Positions 16,641 through 24,178 of a stretch of DNA of 44,086 bases are shown here, in pieces. The notes beneath the pieces are model-generated. The model was given only the letters and a program-made list of their open reading frames with translations. It was not told the origin of the DNA and did no database searches. The position numbers were made by a program, and so were the translations under genes. Positions within the stretch are counted from its first letter, which is position 1. Each line of letters starts with the position of its first letter. Origin of the DNA: Arcicella sp. (GTDB taxonomy: Bacteria; Bacteroidota; Bacteroidia; Cytophagales; Spirosomataceae). Location: NCBI GenBank assembly GCA_025354645.1, contig JANXML010000334.1, positions 1 through 44,086 on the forward strand, given 5' to 3'.

Positions 16641-16675
16641 AGGGAAAAAGTTACCTTTGTACATACTTTTTCCCT
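16641..16675 (+). promoter_or_regulatory. -7 box flanked by an 11-bp inverted repeat, upstream of the transglutaminase gene
   Basis: TACCTTTG at 16652-16659 is an exact TAnnTTTG match. It sits between two perfect arms, AGGGAAAAAGT (16641-16651) and ACTTTTTCCCT (16665-16675). The start codon follows at 16684. A repressor binding this dyad would cover the -7 region, so an operator is a reasonable reading. A hairpin role in RNA is less likely because the left arm would be upstream of the transcription start. No -33 element is evident. Confidence 0.5.
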
Positions 16676-16683
16676 AACACAAA

Positions 16684-17466
16684 ATGAAACTAAAAGTTGC
16701 TTGTCAGCTCGATTATGATTCAAAAGAAAATGCTCCACTAATTTTGATGCTTAGACCACAAAATGGCTCTCAGCAACAATTGATAGAACAAAATTACTTG
16801 CTCACTCCTAATATTCCCATCTCAGAATATCAAGATGTTTACGGAAATTTATGCCAAAGAATGGTTGCTCCTTTGGGTAAATTAAACATCAAAACTTGCT
16901 CAATTTTTGAAGTTCAGGAAACACTCGAAACTAATTTTGAAGTGGGTTTTGTTCCCGTTGAAAATCTCCCAAATGAAGTGATTATTTATACGTTGCCAAG
17001 TCGTTATTGCGAGTCGGATAAATTATCAAACCTTGCTTATGAAATTACCGAAAATCTTACTCTGGGATATGCCCAAGTGGAAGCCATTCGTTTGTGGGTG
17101 AAATCACATTTAACGTATGAATATGGCAGAAGCTCATCTTCAACTTCGGCTTATGATGTAAGTATTAATAGACATGGTGTTTGTCGAGATTTCACGCATC
17201 TTTGTTTGGCACTTTGTCGAGGTTTGAACATTCCTGCACGAATGGTTGTAGGTTATTTGCATGACTTAAAACCGATGGATTTGCACGCCTGGTTTGAGGC
17301 TTACTTAGGCAACAAATGGTACGCATTTGATGCTACACAAGTTTATACGAAAGGAAGTAGAGTTATAATTGCCTACGGACGAGATGCGAATGATGTGGCT
17401 TTTGCCAGTCAATTTGGAGAAATGGAATTGGTAAATATGTGGGTTTCTGTTGAGGAAATCAAGTAA
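16684..17466 (+). CDS. Transglutaminase-like cysteine protease family protein
   Basis: A 260-residue protein with a transglutaminase core in its second half. The catalytic triad is visible: Cys in RHGVCRDFTHLC, His in DLHAWFEAYL, and Asp in WYAFDAT. The first ~100 residues resemble the N-terminal beta domain that precedes the core in this bacterial family. No signal peptide is seen, so the protein is probably cytosolic. Family members act as peptidases or cross-linking enzymes, and the substrate cannot be told here. A candidate promoter with a dyad lies directly upstream. The gene at 17529 follows in the same direction after 62 bases. Confidence 0.88.
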   Translation: MKLKVACQLDYDSKENAPLILMLRPQNGSQQQLIEQNYLLTPNIPISEYQDVYGNLCQRMVAPLGKLNIKTCSIFEVQETLETNFEVGFVPVENLPNEVIIYTLPSRYCESDKLSNLAYEITENLTLGYAQVEAIRLWVKSHLTYEYGRSSSSTSAYDVSINRHGVCRDFTHLCLALCRGLNIPARMVVGYLHDLKPMDLHAWFEAYLGNKWYAFDATQVYTKGSRVIIAYGRDANDVAFASQFGEMELVNMWVSVEEIK

Positions 17467-17528
17467 TATCCCTATAACATCTTTTACGAAAATCGAGTTA
17501 TCTTGTCAATAATTAATCCAAAAAAATC

Positions 17529-18446
17529 TTGAAAACAATTATTATTGGAGCTGGAATGGCGGGACTTTCAGCCGCCAGAATTTTAGTTCAGAATGGACAT
17601 AATGTTGCGGTTTTAGATAAAAGTCGTGGCGTGGGAGGGAGAATGTCCACTCGCACGATTGATATGGCAAAAGCGGATCATGGAGCTCAATATTTTTCGG
17701 TTAAAACCCCTGAATTTCAAGAACTTATATCGGAATTGCAATTTGAAAATATTGCCGCAGAATGGCATCTTGCCCAGCGAGAGAACGTTCGTTATGTAGG
17801 AACAAAAGGCATGAACTCCATTCCTAAAAAGATGGCTTCAACACTCAATGTTTTGGTGAATGAGAAGGTAATTTCAATTGAAAATAATATTGCCAAAACA
17901 GAATCTGGGAATGAATACGATTTTGATAATTTAATTATAACTATTCCAATTCCACAAGTAATCGAACTTTTTCGTAATTCAAAAATTAAATTTTCTCATA
18001 ATGACAAAAATGTTCTTCGAAAGATTGAATATGAGCCTTGTATTGCCGTTATGGCAGTTTTGAAGCAACCTACGGAAATCGTTAGTGGAGGAATTATTTT
18101 GGAAAATCAGCCCGTTGCTTGGATTGCTGATAATTTTCAAAAAGGCATAACAGAAACTCCAACCCTTACGATTCATGCCTCTGCAAAGTATAGTGCCGAA
18201 CATTTTGATGATGATTTGCAGGAAGTGGCAAAAGATATGTTATCATCTGTAAATCAATACATTAACTTAAAAAATATCGTTACTTTTCAAACGCATCGCT
18301 GGAAATTTAGTAATGCCATAAAGCGTTATGAAAAGCCTTTTTATCAAGTAGAAAACCTACCTATTTATTTAGCGGGTGATGGTTTTGGATTAGGGAATGT
18401 TGAAGGAGCGTTTTTATCAGGTTATTATTTAGGAATGAATCTGTAA
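17529..18446 (+). CDS. FAD-dependent oxidoreductase (renalase-like), TTG start
   Basis: A 305-residue flavoprotein. The N-terminus has the dinucleotide-binding motif IIIGAGMAGLSAARIL, then VLDKSRGVGGRMSTR, which is the G-G-R-M-(S/A)-T-R motif of renalase-like amine oxidases, and DHGAQYFSV. The C-terminus ends in YLAGDGFGLGNVEGAFLSGY, the second FAD-contact segment. The first in-frame ATG lies inside the GxGxxG motif, so translation must start at the TTG 17529-17531. The family oxidises NAD(P)H isomers or amines; the substrate is unknown. It may be cotranscribed with the transglutaminase gene. Confidence 0.88.
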   Translation: MKTIIIGAGMAGLSAARILVQNGHNVAVLDKSRGVGGRMSTRTIDMAKADHGAQYFSVKTPEFQELISELQFENIAAEWHLAQRENVRYVGTKGMNSIPKKMASTLNVLVNEKVISIENNIAKTESGNEYDFDNLIITIPIPQVIELFRNSKIKFSHNDKNVLRKIEYEPCIAVMAVLKQPTEIVSGGIILENQPVAWIADNFQKGITETPTLTIHASAKYSAEHFDDDLQEVAKDMLSSVNQYINLKNIVTFQTHRWKFSNAIKRYEKPFYQVENLPIYLAGDGFGLGNVEGAFLSGYYLGMNL

Positions 18447-18519
18447 CCTGATGGATGTTTATGTGTTGGATTTAGTAAACAAAAATAATTCTAATTTTAC
18501 GATAATTTCAAAACCTCAA

Positions 18520-18981
18520 TCATTGAATTTTCTCAAAAAAGAAATCGTCACCGTCCAAATAGCTTCTTCTAAACGCCAAAGTGTTTTTGCAAAATTCTAT
18601 GTACCCGTCTGTATAAAAGTTGCCGTGCGGGTAGGGTTTTTCAAAAGTAAACATATTTTTTGAACTACTTGATTCATTAATAAGTGAAAATTTGGAAGTA
18701 TTTATCAGAAGCCCATTTTTATAAGTTTTTGTAACCGAGTCGAGAAGGATTGAAATACTTACTACTTCCTTTGTAATTTTATATCCTGAATTAGTACAAT
18801 ATCCACAAAAATCTCCAATGAGTTTCCAATTGCCCTGCATTTTTTGATAGGTAGTCGATTTGTCATAATATTGACGACAATCTGCCCAATTTTTTTCAAA
18901 AGCCTCAGCATTAGAAGCGTTTTTACATGAAATAGATGTTAAAATAATTGAAACAATTGATATTGGAAAGAGTGCTTTCAT
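18520..18981 (-). CDS. Small lipoprotein of unknown function
   Basis: A 153-residue protein with a short basic start, a hydrophobic core and a lipobox ISCKN (Cys at residue 19), so it should be lipidated and exported. The mature part contains MQGNWKLIGDFCGYC, a pattern seen at the start of lipocalin-like domains, and paired cysteines at C-G-Y-C. No specific family was recognised. It is convergent with the oxidoreductase gene and has no terminator that I can see. Confidence 0.75.
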   Translation of the reverse strand: MKALFPISIVSIILTSISCKNASNAEAFEKNWADCRQYYDKSTTYQKMQGNWKLIGDFCGYCTNSGYKITKEVVSISILLDSVTKTYKNGLLINTSKFSLINESSSSKNMFTFEKPYPHGNFYTDGYIEFCKNTLAFRRSYLDGDDFFFEKIQ

Positions 18982-19120
18982 AATGGTAGGAAATTTAGAA
19001 GTTGAGTGTATTGTATGAATAATAAATAAACGATTGTAGTCTCAATTTATTTAGTTTGGCGTATTTTTTCATTGATTTTTAATCATAACCAGAAGAACTG
19101 ATAACTAATCCCTTTTCACG

Positions 19121-19151
19121 TTGTCAAAATAAACTTTCTTGCCTAATTTTG
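19121..19151 (+). promoter_or_regulatory. Promoter of pdhB
   Basis: TTG at 19121-19123, a 20-base spacer, then TAATTTTG at 19144-19151. Both elements and their spacing match the Bacteroidota primary sigma promoter. The predicted start is about 40 bases ahead of the ATG at 19200. Confidence 0.7.
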
Positions 19152-19199
19152 TAAAACTATGAGTTTAAACCTTCATAGCTCATAAACTGTTAAATAAAA

Positions 19200-20183
19200 A
19201 TGAGAGAAATTCAATTTAGAGAGGCACTTCGTGAGGCATTAAACGAAGAAATGCGTAGTGATCCATCGGTTTTTTTGATGGGCGAGGAAGTAGCCGAATA
19301 TAATGGAGCCTATAAAGTATCGCAAGGAATGTTGGACGAATTTGGTCCTGACCGTGTGATTGATACACCCATTGCCGAATTAGGTTTTGCAGGAATTGCG
19401 GTTGGAGCCGCTGCAAATGGTTTGCGTCCCGTAGTTGAGTTTATGACGTTCAACTTTTCGTTGGTTGCCATTGATCAATTAATCAACTCAGCTGCAAAAA
19501 TGATGTCAATGTCGGGTGGACAGTATCATTGTCCAATCGTTTTTCGTGGACCCACTGGAAATGCGGGGCAATTATCATCTCAACATTCGTCGAATTTTGA
19601 GAATTGGTTTGCTAATACACCTGGTTTGAAAGTGGTAGTACCTTCAAATCCTGCCGATGCAAAAGGTTTATTGAAATCAGCAATTCGGGATAATAATCCA
19701 GTGATTTTCATGGAATCAGAATTGATGTATGGCGACAAAGGTTTGGTGCCAGATGGCGAACATATTGTGCCAATTGGGAAAGCAAATATTGTGAAAGAAG
19801 GGGTTGATGTAACGATTGTAACGTTCGGAAAAATGCTTTCGAGAGTGGTAATGCCCGCCGTTGTAGAATTAGAAAAAATGGGAATTAATGCTGAAGTGAT
19901 TGACCTCAGAACGGTGAGACCCATTGATTATGAGACAGTTATCAATTCAGTAAAGAAAACAAACCGTTGCGTGGTGGTGGAAGAAGCCAACCCAATTGCG
20001 GCATTATCTTCCGAAATCGCTTATAATATTCAACGTTGGGCATTTGATTTTATGGATTCTCCCGTTATCCGTGTAAACTCAAAAGATTTGCCTCTGCCTT
20101 ACGCACAAACTCTCTTAGAAGCCATCCTTCCAAGTGTGGCAGGCACAGTTGAGGCGGTGAAGAAAGTGATGTATAAAGCATAG
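19200..20183 (+). CDS. pdhB: Pyruvate dehydrogenase E1 component, beta subunit
   Basis: A 327-residue transketolase-type beta subunit of the pyruvate dehydrogenase complex, which decarboxylates pyruvate with thiamine diphosphate. Characteristic segments are REALREALNEEM, FLMGEEVAEYNGAYKVSQG, DTPIAELGFAGIAVGAA with the conserved Glu that activates the cofactor, HCPIVFRGPTG, SQHSSNFENWF and DLRTVRPIDYETV. The G-A-Y-K-V-S-Q-G and PIAE motifs favour pyruvate over branched-chain substrates, though an acetoin or branched-chain enzyme cannot be fully excluded. The alpha subunit and E2 are not adjacent. It has its own promoter and terminator. Confidence 0.93.
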   Translation: MREIQFREALREALNEEMRSDPSVFLMGEEVAEYNGAYKVSQGMLDEFGPDRVIDTPIAELGFAGIAVGAAANGLRPVVEFMTFNFSLVAIDQLINSAAKMMSMSGGQYHCPIVFRGPTGNAGQLSSQHSSNFENWFANTPGLKVVVPSNPADAKGLLKSAIRDNNPVIFMESELMYGDKGLVPDGEHIVPIGKANIVKEGVDVTIVTFGKMLSRVVMPAVVELEKMGINAEVIDLRTVRPIDYETVINSVKKTNRCVVVEEANPIAALSSEIAYNIQRWAFDFMDSPVIRVNSKDLPLPYAQTLLEAILPSVAGTVEAVKKVMYKA

Positions 20184-20207
20184 ATTTAGAATAATTTTAC
20201 TTTTAAG

Positions 20208-20238
20208 GACGACATTGTTTATAACAGTGTCGTCTTTT
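20208..20238 (+). terminator. Terminator of pdhB
   Basis: GACGACATTGTT (20208-20219) pairs with AACAGTGTCGTC (20223-20234), with one G-T type mismatch, a three-base loop and a T-run. It starts 24 bases after the stop codon. Confidence 0.9.
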
Positions 20239-20304
20239 TTTTGTAATATTTCAAAAGGTTTATGGATACTTGTTTATGGAGTTTTACCAAAGACGAATAA
20301 CAAA

Positions 20305-20338
20305 AAAATGCTTTCCAAATCATTTTAGAAAGCATTTT
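20305..20338 (-). terminator. Terminator of the LytTR gene
   Basis: AAAATGCTTTC (20305-20315) pairs with GAAAGCATTTT (20328-20338). Read on the minus strand it is followed by a U-run, and it begins at the stop codon of the LytTR gene. Confidence 0.8.
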
Positions 20339-20709
20339 CAATCATTTTCTTTTAAAATTTCTTTAAAATCTGCTGTACATTTAAGAATTCTTTTCTTTCG
20401 TCTGGAAATAGTAGCTTCCATATTGTTACTTAACATTATACATTCCTTATCGGAATCATAACTTTTCAAATGAGATTCATTGACAATAAATGAACGATGA
20501 ATGCGAGTAAAAGGATGGTCTTTTAACAAATTATCAAACAATTTCATTGTCCGAGAAATTAGTATTTTCTTCCCGTTCAATAAATGAAGATTGGTATAAT
20601 TCGCTACGGCTTCCAACATAACAATTTCTGTAAGGAGAATTTTCTTTTTTTGATAAATAAAATCCATTTTTCCCTTCGAAATGATGCAGAATTCAGGGGA
20701 GGTACTCAT
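20338..20709 (-). CDS. Stand-alone LytTR DNA-binding protein
   Basis: A 123-residue protein consisting of a LytTR domain with no receiver domain. Visible features are KILLTEIVMLEAVANYTNLHL (the I-x-x-x-E-A-x-x-N-Y pattern), the strand KILISRTMKLFDNLL, and FTRIHRSFIVNESHL (R-I-H-R-S-x-I-V-N), which are the hallmarks of LytTR. Most such domains are the output of AgrA/AlgR-type response regulators; here no histidine kinase or receiver gene is adjacent, so signal input is unknown. Two short dyads (20771-20796 and 20801-20815) lie 60-105 bases upstream and may be regulatory. Confidence 0.9.
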   Translation of the reverse strand: MSTSPEFCIISKGKMDFIYQKKKILLTEIVMLEAVANYTNLHLLNGKKILISRTMKLFDNLLKDHPFTRIHRSFIVNESHLKSYDSDKECIMLSNNMEATISRRKKRILKCTADFKEILKEND

Positions 20710-20770
20710 AAAATTTAGTGTGTTAGTGATATTATTAGAGATAAGACAAGATGCTGATAAATTTCGTTAA

Positions 20771-20815
20771 TAAAATTACCTCGGGATAATTTTATTATAA
20801 CACAAATGATGTGTA
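20771..20815. promoter_or_regulatory. Two adjacent dyads upstream of the LytTR gene
   Basis: ATAAAATTA (20771-20779) and TAATTTTAT (20788-20796) form perfect 9-bp arms around CCTCGGGA. They are followed by ACACA (20801-20805) and TGTGT (20811-20815). They lie upstream of the minus-strand LytTR gene in an otherwise featureless 242-base gap. They could be operator sites; the binding protein is unknown. Confidence 0.35.
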
Positions 20816-20951
20816 AAACGGATTTTTGTATGTGAAATGCAACTATATAGATTTTTTAGGTAATATTAGTAAACAAAGGAAAACCGTAATTCCTTGAACG
20901 CTACATTAGTCATCTTCTAAATGTTCTTTTTAACCGATATTTCCTGTGCGT

Positions 20952-22016
20952 TCAAAAATTCAAGGTCAATTGTTTCCCGACCATTTCGTCCGTAAATTCG
21001 AGATTAGAAAGAGAGATTCCTAAAAGCCTAACCCCTTTTTCAACGGGCTGAATCTGCTCTAATAAATCAAAAGAAATTTTCTCAAAAAAGGCTTTATCCA
21101 TGATAGGAGAGAGGGCAGTTTTGCTCCTTGTAATTTGATGAAAATCAAGATATTTCACTTTCAAGTTCACTGTTCTCCCGTAGCCTTTTGTCCGTTCGCA
21201 GTATCGCCAAACGTCCTCAATCAAAGGCAATAAACCCGCTTCTAATTCAATGCGTGTTTCTAAATCTTTATCAAAAGTATTTTCAGAACCAACCGATTTT
21301 CTGATTCTATCGGGATTGACAGCACGATTATCGATGGCACGGGCAATATCGAAATAGTATCCTCCCGCTTTGCCAAAATGTTTACGGAGAAATGCCTCAT
21401 CTTTTTGTCGCAAATCCAATCCCGTGAAAATCTCCATTTTATTCATTTTCTCGGCAGTAACTTTCCCAATTCCATGAAAGCGATATACGTCTAAACTTTC
21501 CACAAATTTCTCTCCTTGATTAGGTTTTATAATAAATAAACCATCGGGTTTATTATAATCAGAAGCCAATTTTGCCAAGAATTTATTGTAAGAAACACCC
21601 GCCGAAGCCGTTAGTCCTGTGCGTTCCTTTATTTTGATTTTTATCTCTTTGGCAATCTCCGTAGCGGAGGTAATTCCTTTCAAGTTTTCAGTAACATCCA
21701 AATATGCCTCGTCCAAAGAAAGCGGTTCGACCAAAGGAGTGTATTCTAAAAATACCTCTCTGATTTGATTGGAAGCCGCTTTATACGCATCAAAACGAGG
21801 TTTTACGAAAATTAGATTAGGGCATTTTCGAGCCGCCACAACCGAAGCCATCGCCGACCGAACGCCATATTTACGAGCTTCATAACTGGCTGCCGCCACC
21901 ACGCCACGTTCACGAGAACCACCAACTGCCACAGGTTTTCCACGCAACTCTGGATTGTCCCGTTGCTCGACGGAAGCATAAAATGCGTCCATGTCTATGT
22001 GGATGATTTTTCTCAT
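20952..22016 (-). CDS. dinB: DNA polymerase IV
   Basis: A Y-family translesion polymerase of about 354 residues. The start is taken as the ATG at 22016 (MRKIIHIDMDAFYASVEQRD), because the 32-residue longer frame is encoded by repeat sequence. Motifs: HIDMDAFYASVE (first metal Asp), steric-gate region DAFYASVEQ, YEARKYGVRSAM, SLDEAYLDVT (catalytic Asp-Glu), and TASAGVSYNKFLAKLASDYNKPDG. The little-finger region follows, and the C-terminus LTLNF resembles a beta-clamp binding peptide. Family knowledge: error-prone bypass of damaged template, often under SOS control. No LexA-type box was recognised upstream, where a long inverted repeat lies. Confidence 0.95.
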   Translation of the reverse strand: MRKIIHIDMDAFYASVEQRDNPELRGKPVAVGGSRERGVVAAASYEARKYGVRSAMASVVAARKCPNLIFVKPRFDAYKAASNQIREVFLEYTPLVEPLSLDEAYLDVTENLKGITSATEIAKEIKIKIKERTGLTASAGVSYNKFLAKLASDYNKPDGLFIIKPNQGEKFVESLDVYRFHGIGKVTAEKMNKMEIFTGLDLRQKDEAFLRKHFGKAGGYYFDIARAIDNRAVNPDRIRKSVGSENTFDKDLETRIELEAGLLPLIEDVWRYCERTKGYGRTVNLKVKYLDFHQITRSKTALSPIMDKAFFEKISFDLLEQIQPVEKGVRLLGISLSNLEFTDEMVGKQLTLNF

Positions 22017-22026
22017 GATTGTTAAT

Positions 22027-22226
22027 TGGAACGCAGATGAAGCAGATGCTGTGCAACGTAGATTTTCGCTGATTTTTCGTTTGTCTGAATCTTGATGCTT
22101 TGCTAAAATCAAATTAAAATTCCAATACTTGGATTATACATCAATGGAATAATCACAGAAAATTTATCCAGTAAAAATTTGCGTAAATCTGCGTTGTCAA
22201 AGGCATCAGCATCATCTGCGTTCCAA
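22027..22226. repeat. Long inverted repeat upstream of dinB (GCAGATG type)
   Basis: The left arm at about 22027-22069 begins GGAACGCAGATGAAGCAGAT. The right arm at about 22180-22226 contains GCGTAAATCTGCGTTG and ATCATCTGCGTTCC, the reverse complement with mismatches and a small gap. About 110 bases of unrelated sequence lie between them. The units CGCAGATG, AGCAGATG and CGTAGATT recur every 9-10 bases, so this differs from the 7-base families elsewhere. It lies between dinB and the ABC exporter, both on the minus strand. Confidence 0.8.
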
Positions 22227-22235
22227 CACTTATCG

Positions 22236-24071
22236 TCAACGATACCCCTCCGCTTGCAAATTAAACAATTCAGCGTATCGTCCACTCTTTGCTAATAGTT
22301 CTTCGTGCGTTCCGATTTCCAATACTTGCCCTTTATCCAATACCAAAATTCTATCCGCCATTCTTACAGTTGAAAAACGGTGTGAAATCAAGATTGCGGT
22401 TTTGCCTTTGGTCAATTCGGCAAAACGTTTGAAAACTTCATATTCTGCCCGTGCGTCTAATGCTGCGGTTGGTTCGTCTAAAATTAGTACATCCGCCTCC
22501 CGCAAATACGCCCTTGCAAGAGCCACTTTTTGCCATTCACCACCCGATAATTCAATACCATTGGCAAATCTTCGACCGAGTGGTTGGTCGTAAGCCATTG
22601 GTAGCTTGTCGATTACAGAATCTGCCAAACTTTGTTGAGCGGCTCTTTGCAATTCCGTCAATTCTTCTCGATGCACAATATCGCCGACTGCAATATTATC
22701 GCCCGCTGTAAACTGGAATCGCTGAAAATCCTGAAAAATTACCCCAATATGTTCTCGTAATTCAATGAGATTATACTCTTTTAAATCATAGCCATCCAAT
22801 AATATTCGTCCTTCGTCGGGGTCGTATAGTCTTCCTAAGAGTTTTACCAAAGTTGTTTTACCCGCTCCATTTTCGCCAACCAATGCCAATTTCTCGCCTA
22901 CTTGCAACGTAAAATTCAAATATCGATTTGCCCATTTATCAGAATTTGGGTATTTAAAACCTACGTTCTCAAAACGGAATCCTTCCTGAATAATTTTAGG
23001 AAAAGACCTTGGATTGGCGGGAGAGGCTATTTTTGGAATAATTTTGTAAAATTCAAACAAATCATTCAAATACAATGCCCCTTGTGAAATACTGTTAAAT
23101 CTTCCCAAAATACCTTCCAACAAAGAACGCAATTGTCGGAATGAACCCGCCAAAAATGTGAGACTTCCCACCGTGACGGCTCCTTTCACCGTTTGAATAA
23201 TGATTATTCCGTAAGCGGCAAAATATCCCAACGTTCCCACTGCTAAAAGCAAACTTCCCCAAACCGCTCTTTCGATGGACAATTTACGGTTTTCATTGAA
23301 ATAAAGGACGGATAATTTTTTGAAACGTTCAATCAAAAAATCGGATAAACCGAACAATTTTACTTCTTTGGCAGTATCATCACTTGCTCCAATGAAGCGG
23401 TAATAATCCAATTCACGACGTTGGGGAGTCCAACCAAACTGGAGTGAATAACTTTTGGCATTGAAATGTAGTTCACCCATAAATGAGGGAATCACCGCTA
23501 CCAAAAGCAACAAAATTAACCACGGATTAAAAGCAACTAATCCTACCAGAAGTAAGCCCATCGTAATAAAATCTTGCCCCTGTGCAAGTGTCTGCGAAAG
23601 TAAAATGGTGCGTCCAGCGGTTTGTTGTCTGGCACGTTCGAGTTTATCATAAAAAGTGGCATCTTCAAATTGAGCCAAATCCAATGAAGCAGCGTGTTTC
23701 ATTAATTGCACAGAAGTTCTATTGCCAAATAAATCGCCTAATAAGCTGTCAGTCAATGAAATACCTCTTGAAAGCAAATCACCAATGATGGCTAAAACGA
23801 ATTCTATTCCAATCAGAAAGAAGAGTTGACGTAAGTTTTGGGTATGATGATTTACTTGAAAAATGACTTCATCAATAATTAATTTTGCTACATACAAAGC
23901 CAAAACAGGCATTCCAGAGCGGACAAAACGAAGGAAAGTATTGCTAATTGTGAGTGAAGGCGAAGTCTGATAAACCTCCTTCAAAAAAGCTGGAAGATTT
24001 TTCAAAGCCTTAAATCGTTCACGAATATTGGGTTTGTTGTCGGTAGAATCTTTTGGGGAATTTCTTGCCAT
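22236..24071 (-). CDS. ABC transporter, fused permease and ATP-binding protein
   Basis: A 611-residue half-transporter of the exporter type. The N-terminal half (~30-330) contains hydrophobic segments such as LRFVRSGMPVLALYVAKLII, FFLIGIEFVLAIIGDLL and NPWLILLLLVAVIPSF. The C-terminal ATPase shows Walker A GENGAGKTT, Q-loop VIFQDFQRF, signature ELSGGEWQKVALARA, Walker B VLILDEPTAALDA and H-loop ISHRFSTVR. It should act as a homodimer in the inner membrane; the substrate is unknown (lipid, peptide or drug). The proteolytic C39 domain seen in bacteriocin exporters is absent. An inverted repeat follows between it and dinB. Confidence 0.92.
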   Translation of the reverse strand: MARNSPKDSTDNKPNIRERFKALKNLPAFLKEVYQTSPSLTISNTFLRFVRSGMPVLALYVAKLIIDEVIFQVNHHTQNLRQLFFLIGIEFVLAIIGDLLSRGISLTDSLLGDLFGNRTSVQLMKHAASLDLAQFEDATFYDKLERARQQTAGRTILLSQTLAQGQDFITMGLLLVGLVAFNPWLILLLLVAVIPSFMGELHFNAKSYSLQFGWTPQRRELDYYRFIGASDDTAKEVKLFGLSDFLIERFKKLSVLYFNENRKLSIERAVWGSLLLAVGTLGYFAAYGIIIIQTVKGAVTVGSLTFLAGSFRQLRSLLEGILGRFNSISQGALYLNDLFEFYKIIPKIASPANPRSFPKIIQEGFRFENVGFKYPNSDKWANRYLNFTLQVGEKLALVGENGAGKTTLVKLLGRLYDPDEGRILLDGYDLKEYNLIELREHIGVIFQDFQRFQFTAGDNIAVGDIVHREELTELQRAAQQSLADSVIDKLPMAYDQPLGRRFANGIELSGGEWQKVALARAYLREADVLILDEPTAALDARAEYEVFKRFAELTKGKTAILISHRFSTVRMADRILVLDKGQVLEIGTHEELLAKSGRYAELFNLQAEGYR

Positions 24072-24151
24072 GTTTTGGGGAATTGGGGATTAGTTTTCCT
24101 TTGAAATAACGATTAGATTGTTGATTGGGTTCAGAGCCAAAAACAATAAAT

Positions 24152-24174
24152 AAGGCGAACATTTCTGTTCGCCT
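24152..24174. terminator. Hairpin after the OLD-like ATPase gene
   Basis: AGGCGAAC and GTTCGCCT form an 8-bp stem around ATTTCT, just after the minus-strand stop codon. On the minus strand only a broken T-rich stretch follows, so termination may be partial. Confidence 0.6.
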
Positions 24175-24178
24175 CTAT

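Noticed and set aside
18451-18663. + strand 70-codon frame after the oxidoreductase
   Set aside because: Overlaps the minus-strand lipoprotein gene, which has a clear lipobox and signal peptide.
22017-22112. 32-residue N-terminal extension of DinB
   Set aside because: Encoded by the inverted repeat upstream; MRKIIHIDMDAF is the normal DinB start.
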